Source: Aldehydirespirator sp028819505
Lineage (GTDB): Bacteria > Actinomycetota > Acidimicrobiia > Acidimicrobiales > Aldehydirespiratoraceae
Reading direction: 5' to 3'
Assembly: GCA_965207755.1 (NCBI GenBank)
Contig: OZ242297.1
Coordinates: 3,658,001-3,722,000, forward strand
DNA length: 64,000 nucleotides
Of the stretch, positions 17,560 to 26,426 are shown in pieces. The notes below the pieces were generated by a model, which was given only the letters and a program-made list of their open reading frames with translations, was not told the DNA's origin and ran no database searches. A program made the position numbers and the translations under genes. The first letter of the stretch is position 1; every line of letters starts with the position of its first letter.

Positions 17560-18270
17560 CTAGCCGCGGGCTCTCGGCGTGCCACCGGGCGGGGTGGGCG
17601 GGGGTTCGGGCGGGGAACCCATGCCGGGGGGCGGGGCGGCCACCAGAACCCGCCGACGGGTCCGGCGCGAGCGCGGACGGGCCGTCTCCTCCTCGATGAC
17701 AGTCAGGCGCACTCCCCCGGTGACATCGCTGATCAGGTTGAACAGCACCGCACCGAGCACTGTCAGGCCGCTGCCCGCCAGAACCAGGACCAGCCCGCCG
17801 ACGGCCGCAATCCGGAAGATCTGGTCGGCGTTGATCGTGAACGATTCCAACGCGAACAGCTCCACCACGAAGTTCTCGATGTTGGCGACCAGACCGGAGC
17901 TCACCGCCAGGTTCCACAGCGTCACCCCCACGAACAGCATGACCACCCAGGCACAGAAGTAGAGGATCAACGAGACCTTCAGCACCGACCAGGGCTCGAC
18001 GTGCCGCACGAGGCGGCGGACCCGGCGGGCGCGCAGGCGTCGATTGGACCGGGCCCTCAGGGCGCGGCCGACGGCCGAGCGCGGCATCGGCCCCGGGCGG
18101 GGACCGAGCAGGGCGCCGTCGGCGACACCCGGATCGGCGGCGGGAGCACTGGGATCCGGGGCACCACTGGGATCCGGATCCGGGGCGCCACTGGTATCCG
18201 GGGCCGGGGCGCCGCCGGACGGCGAACCGTGGTGCTGATCATCGGTGCCGGAAGTCGGCTCTTCGCTCAT
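17560..18270 (-). CDS. DUF3566-family membrane protein
   Basis: 236 residues from MSEEPTSGTDDQHHG. The first 70 residues are low complexity with four near repeats of SGAPDP-type sequence. The conserved core starts at SVLKVSLILYFCAWVVMLFVGV and ends at a second membrane segment (VLVLAGSGLTVLGAVLFNLI), followed by SDVTGGVRLTVIEEE. This is the DUF3566 pattern of proteins encoded after gyrA in actinobacteria. Function is unknown; a membrane role near the division or replication machinery is conjecture. Confidence 0.85.
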   Translation of the reverse strand: MSEEPTSGTDDQHHGSPSGGAPAPDTSGAPDPDPSGAPDPSAPAADPGVADGALLGPRPGPMPRSAVGRALRARSNRRLRARRVRRLVRHVEPWSVLKVSLILYFCAWVVMLFVGVTLWNLAVSSGLVANIENFVVELFALESFTINADQIFRIAAVGGLVLVLAGSGLTVLGAVLFNLISDVTGGVRLTVIEEETARPRSRRTRRRVLVAAPPPGMGSPPEPPPTPPGGTPRARG

Positions 18271-18302
18271 AGTTGTCCACGGCCCTCCGACGACGCCGCA
18301 GT

Positions 18303-18674
18303 CTAGTTGTGGGCCGTATCCGGGGGCGCAGTCCACTCGACCAGGCGTTCGGCCCGGGCTGTCTGGCTGGCTCGGCCCACCTGAACGGCGACGGTCACGA
18401 GCAGGGCACCGGAGTCGCCGCCGGTCTCCTGCTCGGTGTAGGACAGCAGCACTCCCCCGTTGGCCGCGGCAAGGGCGGTCGCCTCGGTGCGCCCCGCGGC
18501 CGCGCCGGCCAGCGCCGCCGCATCGGCCGCGGTCCGGGCTCGGGCGCTCTCGTCCAGGAACCGGCCGATCTCGACGGTCGCCACGACCGCCAGCGTCGAC
18601 ACCAGCAGCATCACCACCATCAGGGGCGCGGCTTGGCCCTGATCCCGGGGCTCCGGCCTCGCCCGGGCCTTCAT
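18303..18674 (-). CDS. Short TadE/Flp-pilus-like membrane protein
   Basis: 123 residues, MKARARPEPRDQGQAAPLMV then a hydrophobic segment (VMLLVSTLAVVATVEIGRFL) and ARARTAADAAALAGAAAG, the pattern of TadE/TadG-like or Rv3654c-like pseudopilin proteins. Its ATG overlaps the gyrA stop by four bases (ATGA), so it is translated from the gyrA message. No other tad/flp genes are in the window. The pseudopilin assignment is from pattern, not from a proven match. Confidence 0.65.
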   Translation of the reverse strand: MKARARPEPRDQGQAAPLMVVMLLVSTLAVVATVEIGRFLDESARARTAADAAALAGAAAGRTEATALAAANGGVLLSYTEQETGGDSGALLVTVAVQVGRASQTARAERLVEWTAPPDTAHN

Positions 18675-21208
18675 CGCGCGTCTGGCTCTGCTTCTGAGTG
18701 CTCGGAAGGATCCCGGTTCGAGTTGCCGTTGATGTCGTCGCCGACGAGGGCGACAGCCACCACCTCGTCGCCGGGGTCGGGATTCATCACCTTGACACCC
18801 GACGCCATCCGGCTCCGCTCGGACACGTCGCCCACCGGAACCCGGATCACCACGCCGTTGGCGGTCACGGCCAGAATCTCGTCGCCAGGATCCACGACGA
18901 GCGTCCCGACCACTTCGCCCTTCTCCTCCGTCGGCTTGGACCCGATGTTCCCCTGGCCGCCCCGGCCCTTGCAGTTGAACGCGGCCACCGGTGTCCGCTT
19001 GCCGTAGCCGCGAGTGGTCACGTACAGCAGCGCCGCGCCCGGACGGGCCACCGCGCACGACACGACCGAATCGCCGGCGTGCTTGAACTTCAACCCGACG
19101 ACCCCGCCGGCGATCCGGCCCATCTCACGAACCTCGTCCTGCGCGAAGCGGATCGTCTGGCCCAGGCGCGACGACAGCAGCACGTCGTGCATCCCGTCGG
19201 TCGGCACGACCGCGACCAGCTCGTCGTCGCGCAGGCGGATGGCGATGAGGCCCGCCTTGCGGGACGAGTCGTAAGCCGTGAACTTCGTGCGCTTCACCCG
19301 GCCCTTGGCCGTGGCGAACAGCAGGTACCGGTTCGTCTCGTAGTCGCGCGTGTCGATCACAGCCTGGATCCGCTCGCCGTCCTGCAACGACAGCAGGTTC
19401 ACGATCGAGGTGCCCCGGGCGGTGCGCGAGGCCACCGGCACCTCGTGGGCCTTCAGCCGGTAGACCCGGCCCCGGTTGCTGAAGAACAGCAGGTATGAGT
19501 GGGTCGTGGTGTGGATCAGGTGCATGACGCTGTCGGCCTGCTTGAGCTTCGCGCCGGCCACGCCGCGGCCGCCGCGGCCCTGCAAGCGGAACTCGTCGGT
19601 GGGAACCGTCTTGACGTAGCCCGACGACGACATGGTGAACACCAGGTCGTCGTCGTCGATCAGGTCCTCGATGTCGAGCTCGCCCGGGTCGATCTCGAGC
19701 ACCGACCGGCGAGCGGTCCCGAACTTGGCGGAGATCTCCTCGAGCTCGTCGCGGATCGCCATCCGGAGGCGATGCTCGTCGGCCAGCAGCGCCTCCAGAC
19801 CCGCGATCAGGGCGCGCTTCTCGGCTGCCTCCGCCTCGAGCTGGGTTCGGCCCAGGCGGGTCAGGCGGGAGAGGGCCATATCGAGGATGTGGTTAGCCTG
19901 CTCCTCGGAGAACCCGTAGGGCTCGGCCATCAGCGACGCCCGGGCCGCTGCGGTGTTCTCGCTGGCGCGGATGGTGGCGATGATCGCGTCGATGGCGTCG
20001 AGGGCTCGCAGCAGCCCCTCCACGATGTGGAGGCGGGACCGGGCCGCGTCCAGGCGGAACTGCGACCGCCGGGTCACCACCTCGATCTGGTGCGCGACGT
20101 ATGCGACCAGCGCGTCGCGCAGGCTGAGCGTCCGGGGCACCCCGTCCACCAGCGCCACCACGTTCATGGCGAAGCTGGACTGCAGCGGGGTGTGCTTCCA
20201 GAGGTTGTTCAGCACCACCTCCGGGTTGGCATCCCGCTTGAGCTTGATCACGAAGCGGGTGTCGTCGCCGGAGGACTCGTCGTTGACGTCGGCGATCCCC
20301 TCCAACTCCCTGGCGTTGACCAGGTCCGCGATCTTGCGGGCGACGGCGCCGGCCGACACCTGGTAGGGCAGCGCCGTGACCACCAGCGCATTCCGGCCCG
20401 CGGTCTCGGCGAGCGTCACGTCGGCTCGCATCTTCACCGAGCCGCGCCCGGTCCGGTAGGCCGACTCGAGCCCGTTGCGGCCCAGGATCCTCCCCCCGGT
20501 CGGGAAGTCCGGGCCGTGCACCCGCGCCATCAGGTCCTCGACGCCGGCGTCGGGGTCCTCCAGGAGCAGCACCACCGCGTCGATCACCTCGGCGAGGTTG
20601 TGAGGCGGGATGTTGGTGGCCATGCCCACCGCGATCCCCTGGCTGCCGTTCACCAGCAGGTTCGGCAGGCGGGCCGGAAGGACGGCCGGCTCGGTGAAGT
20701 CCCCCGAGTAGTTGTCGACGAAGTCGACGGTGTCCTCTCCGATGTCGGCGAGCATCGACATGGCCAGCGCATCGAGGCGGCACTCGGTGTAGCGGGCCGC
20801 GGCCGGGGGATCCTCGGGCGAGCCGTAGTTGCCGTGGAAGTCGATGAGGGGGTGCTGCAGCGAGAACGGCTGGGCCATCCTGGCCAGCGCGTCGTAGATG
20901 GCTGCGTCGCCGTGGGGGTGGAAGCGGGCCATCACGTCGCCCACCACCCGGGCGCACTTGACATGTCCCCGGTCGGGACGGAAGCCCTGGTCGTACATCG
21001 ACCACAGGATCCGGCGGTGCACCGGCTTGAGGCCGTCGCGGGCGTCCGGCAGCGCCCGGCTGATGATCACCGACATGGCGTAGTCCAGGAATGAGCTCTC
21101 CATCTCCTCCTGGATCTCGACGACGGTCACCCCCGGGCTGTCGCCGGTCGCGGTGCCCGCGGGGTCCGGGGAGTCAGTTGCGCCGCTTCCGCCTGTCATG
21201 TCGTTCAT
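18671..21208 (-). CDS. gyrA: DNA gyrase subunit A
   Basis: 845 residues. The N-terminal domain contains the resistance-determining region (HPHGDAAIYDALARMAQPFS), the active-site tyrosine in AAARYTECRL, and the usual DARDGLKPVHRRILW block. The C-terminal beta-pinwheel carries a gyrase box, LQGRGGRGVAGAK. The position equal to E. coli Ser83 is Ala while the Asp87 equivalent is kept, as in mycobacteria. It follows gyrB by 61 bp; that spacer contains a short tandem duplication. The TadE-like gene begins inside its stop codon. Confidence 0.98.
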   Translation of the reverse strand: MNDMTGGSGATDSPDPAGTATGDSPGVTVVEIQEEMESSFLDYAMSVIISRALPDARDGLKPVHRRILWSMYDQGFRPDRGHVKCARVVGDVMARFHPHGDAAIYDALARMAQPFSLQHPLIDFHGNYGSPEDPPAAARYTECRLDALAMSMLADIGEDTVDFVDNYSGDFTEPAVLPARLPNLLVNGSQGIAVGMATNIPPHNLAEVIDAVVLLLEDPDAGVEDLMARVHGPDFPTGGRILGRNGLESAYRTGRGSVKMRADVTLAETAGRNALVVTALPYQVSAGAVARKIADLVNARELEGIADVNDESSGDDTRFVIKLKRDANPEVVLNNLWKHTPLQSSFAMNVVALVDGVPRTLSLRDALVAYVAHQIEVVTRRSQFRLDAARSRLHIVEGLLRALDAIDAIIATIRASENTAAARASLMAEPYGFSEEQANHILDMALSRLTRLGRTQLEAEAAEKRALIAGLEALLADEHRLRMAIRDELEEISAKFGTARRSVLEIDPGELDIEDLIDDDDLVFTMSSSGYVKTVPTDEFRLQGRGGRGVAGAKLKQADSVMHLIHTTTHSYLLFFSNRGRVYRLKAHEVPVASRTARGTSIVNLLSLQDGERIQAVIDTRDYETNRYLLFATAKGRVKRTKFTAYDSSRKAGLIAIRLRDDELVAVVPTDGMHDVLLSSRLGQTIRFAQDEVREMGRIAGGVVGLKFKHAGDSVVSCAVARPGAALLYVTTRGYGKRTPVAAFNCKGRGGQGNIGSKPTEEKGEVVGTLVVDPGDEILAVTANGVVIRVPVGDVSERSRMASGVKVMNPDPGDEVVAVALVGDDINGNSNRDPSEHSEAEPDAR

Positions 21209-21273
21209 GGGTGCTTCCGTTGGGGGGATCAGTTGGGTGGCTCCGTTGGGGTGCTTCCGTTGGGGGGGATCAG
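21208..21273. repeat. Tandem duplication in the gyrB-gyrA spacer
   Basis: GTGCTTCCGTTGGGGGGATCAG-like sequence occurs at about 21211-21232 and, with one extra G, at 21251-21273 (period 40 bp), with a degenerate third unit GGCTCCGTTGGGG between. One copy contains the gyrB stop codon; the other lies at the gyrA ribosome-binding region. Confidence 0.8.
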
Positions 21274-23336
21274 AAGTCGAGGTTTCGGACTTCTCGGGCG
21301 TTGGTGACGATGAAGTTCTTGCGCTGCTCCACGTCGTCGCCCATGAGCACCGAGATGACCTGATCGGCGATCGCGGCCTCCTCGACAGACACCTGCAGGA
21401 GGCTGCGCGTACGCGGGTCCATGGTGGTGGAGCGCAACTCGTCCCAGTCCATCTCCCCCAGTCCCTTCAGCCGCTGGAACTCGCGCTTGTGCTTGGGGCG
21501 CTCGGCCAGGAAGGCGTCCTTGGCGGCGTCGTCGAGCAGGTAGACCGTCTTCGAGTTCGACACCTTGGTGGAGTACAGCGGCGGCTGGGCCACGTACACG
21601 TAGCCCGCTTCGACCAGAGGGCGCATCTGGCGGTAGAAGAACGTGAGCAGGAGCGTGCGGATGTGGCTGCCGTCCACGTCGGCGTCCGCCAGCACTATCA
21701 CCTTGTGGTACCGGGCCTTGGCGACGTCGCAGGCGTGGTCGTCGGGATCGCGGCCGCCGGACGCGCCGCCGTCGCCATTGCCGTCGACAGCGCCGCTGGG
21801 TCCCGCCGCTACGCCGATGCCGGTCCCTATGGCCGCGATGATGGCCTGTATCTCGTTGTTCTTGAGCATCCTGTCGATGCGGGCCCGCTCGACGTTGAGG
21901 ATCTTTCCCCTGATCGGCAGAACCGCCTGGGTCTCGGGATCGCGTGCCCGCACGGCAGAACCGCCCGCTGAGTCCCCCTCGACGATGAACAGTTCCCTGC
22001 GGTACGAGTCGGTGGCGGTGCAGTCCTTCAGCTTGTCGGGCATGCCGGCGCCGTCCAGCAGCGACTTGGAACGAACCTCGGAACGGACCCGGGCGGCGGC
22101 CTCGCGGGCCGCGGAGGCCGCCACAGCCTTCGACAGCGCCCGTCTCGCTTCGACCGGGTGCTCCTCGAGCCATTCCGACAAGCGGCGGTTGGTGACCCGC
22201 TCGGTGAAGGACCGCATCGACATGTTGCCCAGTTTGGCCTTCGTCTGCCCCTCGAACTGCGGCTTGCCGATGCGCACGCTGACGATCGCGGTGAGGCCCT
22301 CACGGATGTCCTCGCCGTGGAGGTTCTCAGCCTTCTCCTTCAGCAGCCCCTTCTCGCGGGCGTAGGCATTGACGGTCCGGGTCAGCGCCGAGCGGAACCC
22401 CTGCTCGTGCATGCCGCCGTCGATGGTCGATATCCCGTTGGCGAAGCTGTGCAGGCCGTCGGTGTTGAATCCGGTGCTCCACTGGAACGCCACTTCCACC
22501 TCGTGCGGGTTGCCGTCGATGGTCTCGGCGTCGGAGAAGTGCCCGACGGCATCGAAGAGGCGCACCTTCGACTGGTTCAGGCGGCTCACATAGTCGACGA
22601 TGCCGCCCTCGTAGCGGAACGAGGCCCACTCGGAGTGTCCGTGCGGGCCTGGCCTCAGGTCGCGGACCCGGATCTCCAGCCCCCGGTTCAGGAACGCCAT
22701 CATCTCGAGGCGCTCAGCCACCGTCTGGTACCGGAACGACACATCCTCCAACACCGAGGGGTCCGGCCAGAAGCGGATCGTCGTGCCCGTCCTGATGCCG
22801 CCGTTCAGCTCCGGCGCGGGCCCCAGCACGGACAGCGCCTCCGCGATCTCGCCACCGTCGACGAAGGTCATGCGATGCCGTTGCCCGGAGCGGTAGATGT
22901 CGACCTCCACCCTCGCGGAGAGGGCATTGACGACCGAGACGCCGACGCCGTGGAGACCGCCCGAGATCTTGTATCCGTCGCCCCCGAACTTCCCTCCCGC
23001 GTGCAGCAGCGTCATCACCAGCTCGGCCGCGGGAACGTGGTCGTGGAGGGGATGCGGCTCGGTGGGGATGCCGCGGCCGTCGTCGCCCACCTCGCATGAA
23101 CCGTCCTCGTGGAGCGTCACGTCGATCCGGGTGCAGTATCCCGCCATGGCCTCGTCCACCGAGTTGTCCACAACCTCCCACACGAGATGGTGCAGGCCGG
23201 TCGGGCCGGTCGACCCGATGTACATGCTGGGCCGCTCGCGCACCGCCTCGAGGCCCTCCAGGACGGTGATCTCGAGCGCGCCGTACGAGGGGTCGGCGCC
23301 GGGGGCTGTCTCGGTTGCCGGCTCGCTTGCAGTCAC
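21270..23336 (-). CDS. gyrB: DNA gyrase subunit B
   Basis: 688 residues from a GTG start. The GHKL ATPase domain is intact (EVVDNSVDEAMAG, DDGRGIPTEPH, GGLHGVGVSVVNAL). The TOPRIM domain has IVEGDSAGGSA and LADADVDGSHIRTLLLTF; the end carries KRFKGLGEM-type sequence (RLKGLGEMDWDEL). Between GTGIG and the following VAKARYHK there is a Gly/Asp-rich insertion of roughly 25 residues absent from standard GyrB. It heads the gyrB-gyrA pair; the DciA-type gene ends 257 bp upstream. Confidence 0.98.
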   Translation of the reverse strand: MTASEPATETAPGADPSYGALEITVLEGLEAVRERPSMYIGSTGPTGLHHLVWEVVDNSVDEAMAGYCTRIDVTLHEDGSCEVGDDGRGIPTEPHPLHDHVPAAELVMTLLHAGGKFGGDGYKISGGLHGVGVSVVNALSARVEVDIYRSGQRHRMTFVDGGEIAEALSVLGPAPELNGGIRTGTTIRFWPDPSVLEDVSFRYQTVAERLEMMAFLNRGLEIRVRDLRPGPHGHSEWASFRYEGGIVDYVSRLNQSKVRLFDAVGHFSDAETIDGNPHEVEVAFQWSTGFNTDGLHSFANGISTIDGGMHEQGFRSALTRTVNAYAREKGLLKEKAENLHGEDIREGLTAIVSVRIGKPQFEGQTKAKLGNMSMRSFTERVTNRRLSEWLEEHPVEARRALSKAVAASAAREAAARVRSEVRSKSLLDGAGMPDKLKDCTATDSYRRELFIVEGDSAGGSAVRARDPETQAVLPIRGKILNVERARIDRMLKNNEIQAIIAAIGTGIGVAAGPSGAVDGNGDGGASGGRDPDDHACDVAKARYHKVIVLADADVDGSHIRTLLLTFFYRQMRPLVEAGYVYVAQPPLYSTKVSNSKTVYLLDDAAKDAFLAERPKHKREFQRLKGLGEMDWDELRSTTMDPRTRSLLQVSVEEAAIADQVISVLMGDDVEQRKNFIVTNAREVRNLDF

Positions 23337-23576
23337 GCCGGGCGGGCCCTCCTCCCACGGTCCCGCAGGCCGCGGGCGACGACGGATCGAAGGTCTGCCG
23401 CGATAGCAGGACCGGGGCTCGGAGCGCTCACTGGCACGACCCGGCCGCAGCAGACAAGGACCGGGCGAGCCGGGGGCACCGAACCGGGACGAAGCCCTTC
23501 ATCGAGCCACCGATCACGCCCGCCATCCTATCAGCGGGCATCAGCCGAACGGCGCGTCTCGCGGCAGCGTCTCCCG

Positions 23577-23612
23577 CTCTTCTTCGCGGGCGCTCACGGG
23601 CCGCTCAGGCCC
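23577..23612. repeat. REP-like intergenic element, copy D (degenerate)
   Basis: Contains CGCTCACGGGCCGCTCAGGCCC after TTCTTCGCGGG. It overlaps the 3' end of the DciA-type gene and is the most divergent copy of the family. Confidence 0.55.
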
Positions 23613-23917
23613 GGCCTCACCCGCACCGCGATCGACTTCAGCCGATCGGTGGACGACAGTTCATTGATCCGCTCCAGCACCTGCTCGGCCAGCCACCGCA
23701 CCTCGCTGGCCCACATCGAGTCGGAGGCCACGATCACCAGCCGGTCGCCCTCCACCGCGGCAGGCCGGCAGTGGCGGGCCACATCGGCCCCCACCACCTC
23801 CTCCCAGCGGCGGAACACCGTCGACAGCAGATCGGCGGGCGGCGCGCCCAGCGAGCCCAGGACCCGCTCCAGAGCATCGGCCAGCTCGATGGGCTCATCG
23901 CCCGCCGGCGCGGTCAC
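23594..23917 (-). CDS. DUF721/DciA-family protein
   Basis: 107 residues with the DUF721 core RWEEVVGADVARHCRPAAVE and GDRLVIVASDSMWASEVRWL. DciA proteins are the ancestral loaders of the replicative helicase DnaB. The gene starts inside the recF stop codon (four-base overlap), the conserved recF-DUF721-gyrB arrangement of actinobacteria. The protein is shorter than the mycobacterial homologue, lacking the long N-terminal extension. Confidence 0.88.
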   Translation of the reverse strand: MTAPAGDEPIELADALERVLGSLGAPPADLLSTVFRRWEEVVGADVARHCRPAAVEGDRLVIVASDSMWASEVRWLAEQVLERINELSSTDRLKSIAVRVRPGLSGP

Positions 23918-24999
23918 AACGACCTGGCGGTGCCGTCGGCCACCCGGATCAGCTGCTGGGGCTGGACGCCCGCGGGCAGCTGGGACGCGGCGGTGGTGAG
24001 GATCCGCTGACCGGGCGGGAGCGTCTCCAACAAGGCGGTCGCCCGGCCGGCGTCCAGTTCTGAGAACACGTCGTCGAGCAGCAGCACCGGCGCCACGCCC
24101 CGGCGCTCGCGGACCTCCGCGTCCACCGCCAGCCGCAGTGCCAGCGCAAGGGACCTCTGCTCGCCCTGAGAAGCGTGGCTCCGGGCCGGAAGACCCCCCA
24201 CCTCCAGCAGCACGTCGTCGCGGTGGGGACCCACCGTGCTCGTGGATCGCTTGAGATCGGTGGGCCGGGCAGCTGCCAGGGCGCCGGCCAGCGAGTCGTC
24301 CCCCCAGGATGAGAGGTAGGTCAGACCGGCGTCGCCCTGCCCTCGGGCGATGTGCCCGTAGTGGCGCCGGACGCGCGGCTCCATCGCCGCCAGCAGGTCG
24401 CGGCGCCGGACGCGCAGCTCGTCGCCCACCGCGGCCAGCTTGTCATCCCATACGTCCAAGGTGACGGCCACGTCGCCGGCAGCGCGACCCTGTGCCTGGC
24501 GCAGCAGAGTGTTGCGCTGGCGCAGGACACGGTCCAGTTCGCTGCGCAGCGCCCCCCACGACGGCCGGACCGCCGCCAGGGCATCGTCCATCCAGCGACG
24601 CCGGACTGCGGGCTCGCCCTTCACCAGTTCGAGGTCGTCCGGCGCGAAGGCCGTAGCCGTGAGCACGCCGAGCAAGTCACGGCGCCGCGCCACCGGTTGC
24701 CGGTTCACCCTCACCCGGTTCGGGCGGGCCCGGGCCAGTTCGACCTCGACGAGTACCTCGCGGTCCCCGGCCCCGAGCCCCGAACAGCGGATGACTGAGG
24801 CCGGCGCCCCGTCGCGTATGAGGGCCGCGTCGGCGGCGCCCCGGAACGAGCCCAGGCCGGCTGCGAAGCCCACGGCCTCGAGCAGATTGGTCTTGCCATG
24901 GCCGTTCGGTCCCATGATCGCGGTCATGCCGGGGGCGAAGACGACCTCGGCCTCGCCGTAGGACCGGAAGTCGAGAAGCGACAGCGAGCAGACCCGCAC
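23914..24999 (-). CDS. recF: DNA replication and repair protein RecF
   Basis: 361 residues, GTG start. It has the SMC-like ATPase motifs MGPNGHGKTNLLEAV (Walker A), the signature LLLDDVFSELD (Walker B with D-loop), and SQGEQRSLALALRLAVD. RecF works with RecO and RecR to load RecA at gaps. It lies 39 bp downstream of dnaN and overlaps the DciA-type gene, as in other actinobacteria. Confidence 0.97.
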   Translation of the reverse strand: MRVCSLSLLDFRSYGEAEVVFAPGMTAIMGPNGHGKTNLLEAVGFAAGLGSFRGAADAALIRDGAPASVIRCSGLGAGDREVLVEVELARARPNRVRVNRQPVARRRDLLGVLTATAFAPDDLELVKGEPAVRRRWMDDALAAVRPSWGALRSELDRVLRQRNTLLRQAQGRAAGDVAVTLDVWDDKLAAVGDELRVRRRDLLAAMEPRVRRHYGHIARGQGDAGLTYLSSWGDDSLAGALAAARPTDLKRSTSTVGPHRDDVLLEVGGLPARSHASQGEQRSLALALRLAVDAEVRERRGVAPVLLLDDVFSELDAGRATALLETLPPGQRILTTAASQLPAGVQPQQLIRVADGTARSL

Positions 25000-25038
25000 G
25001 GCCGGCGCCCGGGACGATCAGCTCAGCCGGGGGACCGA

Positions 25039-26175
25039 TCAGCTCACCCGCACCGGCATGAGCAGGTAGAGGAACCCCTCGTCCCCCACCGAACGCAGCA
25101 GCGCCGGCTTGACTGCGTCCGCAGTCTCCAGCGCGACTTCCTCTCCGGTGGTGGCCTCGATGCCATCGATGAGGTAGCCGGGGTTGAACGCGACAGTCAG
25201 ATCCTCGCCTGCGTAGTCGGCCTCCATCGACTCGTTCGCCTTGCCGACGTCGTGGGTTATGGCGATGACCTCGAGGCTGCCGTCACTCATCACCAGCCGG
25301 ACCGGCGTCGAATCTTGGGCGAGCAGGCGCACCCGTCGAACGACCTCCAGCAGCTGTTCGCGATCGGCGGTCAGGCGATTCGGATGGTCGGTCGGGATCA
25401 AGCCCTGATAGTTGGGGAATTCCCCCGGAATCAGCCGCGTGGTCAACTGCACGTCGCCCACTGCGAACTGCGCGTAGTGCTCCGCCAACTTCAACGTCAC
25501 CTCATCGGAATCCGCGATCAGCCGCTGCAGCTCACCGAGGGCGCGACTCGGCACGAGCACCTTCTGCTGCTCGCCGAGGATCGACGAACCCTCGAGGTCG
25601 CGCACCGACAGCCGGTACGAGTCCGTCGAGACCAGCCGCAGCCGGCCCTCCCCCTCCGAGGCCATGAGCACACCGGTGAGGATCGGCCTCGACTCGTCCG
25701 ACGACGCAGCCCGGACGACCTGGCTGAGCGCATCCCGGAACGCGGCCCCGCTGAAGGTGACTGCCGGGCTGAACGACGCCGAGTCGCCGTCCTCGCCCGT
25801 CTCCTGGGTGAACGACAACTGCGGGTAGTCCTCCTCCGGGATCAACCGGATCGAGAACTCCGACGACCCGGCCACGATCGAGGCCTCGCCCTCGGTCACC
25901 GAGAACTCCACCGCTCCGGCCGGAACCGCCCGGACGACATCGGTGAGCAGCCGGGCCGGCGTCACCGCGGCGCCGGCGGACGTGCCCAGCACCTCCGCCG
26001 TCACCGACAGGGTCAAGTCGAGGTCGCTGCCGGTGACGGTGAGCACACCATCGGCGAGGTCGAGGTGGGCGCCGGTCAGCGCGGCCCGGCTCGAGCTCGC
26101 GCCAGCCGCGGCCCGCACCGCGACCGTCAGAGCATCCAGGAATGTGTCTCGTTCGCAACGGAACTTCATGCCCAT
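25039..26175 (-). CDS. dnaN: DNA polymerase III beta sliding clamp
   Basis: 378 residues. The three-domain clamp is recognisable from MKFRCERDTFLDALTVAVRA, FPNYQGLIPTDHPNRLTADR, and the C-terminal FLYLLMPVRVS, which forms part of the peptide-binding pocket. Two ATGs lie two codons apart (26175 and 26169), preceded by AGAGGAG. The spacer to dnaA is 251 bp. Confidence 0.98.
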   Translation of the reverse strand: MGMKFRCERDTFLDALTVAVRAAAGASSSRAALTGAHLDLADGVLTVTGSDLDLTLSVTAEVLGTSAGAAVTPARLLTDVVRAVPAGAVEFSVTEGEASIVAGSSEFSIRLIPEEDYPQLSFTQETGEDGDSASFSPAVTFSGAAFRDALSQVVRAASSDESRPILTGVLMASEGEGRLRLVSTDSYRLSVRDLEGSSILGEQQKVLVPSRALGELQRLIADSDEVTLKLAEHYAQFAVGDVQLTTRLIPGEFPNYQGLIPTDHPNRLTADREQLLEVVRRVRLLAQDSTPVRLVMSDGSLEVIAITHDVGKANESMEADYAGEDLTVAFNPGYLIDGIEATTGEEVALETADAVKPALLRSVGDEGFLYLLMPVRVS

Positions 26176-26426
26176 GATCTTGCTGCTTCTCCTCTAGCTG
26201 GATTTCAGAAGGGTTGTAGAGGTATTAGGGGCTGTGGATTGGGGATTGTGGTCCGTCTGCCCAGGAATCACAACGCTTCTGATATGCCCAGACTTGCCGT
26301 GGCGCCCAGCGGGCTGGCGGCGGGCCGGCGGCTTGGCGTGGATCCCGGCGTCGTTCGACACAGCTGTCCAGAGGCGGCGGGCAGCCGTCCCCATGGTTCT
26401 CCCCCGGCAGCCCGGTCCGGCGCAGC
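26176..26426. other. dnaA-dnaN intergenic region, possible secondary origin segment
   Basis: 251 bp without a convincing reading frame. It contains degenerate DnaA-box-like words (TGTGGATTG around 26231-26240 and CTGTCCAGA near 26362-26371), weaker than those upstream of dnaA. The first 80 bases are AT-richer than the surroundings. In many actinobacteria oriC lies in this interval, so it remains an alternative or extension of the origin. Confidence 0.4.
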
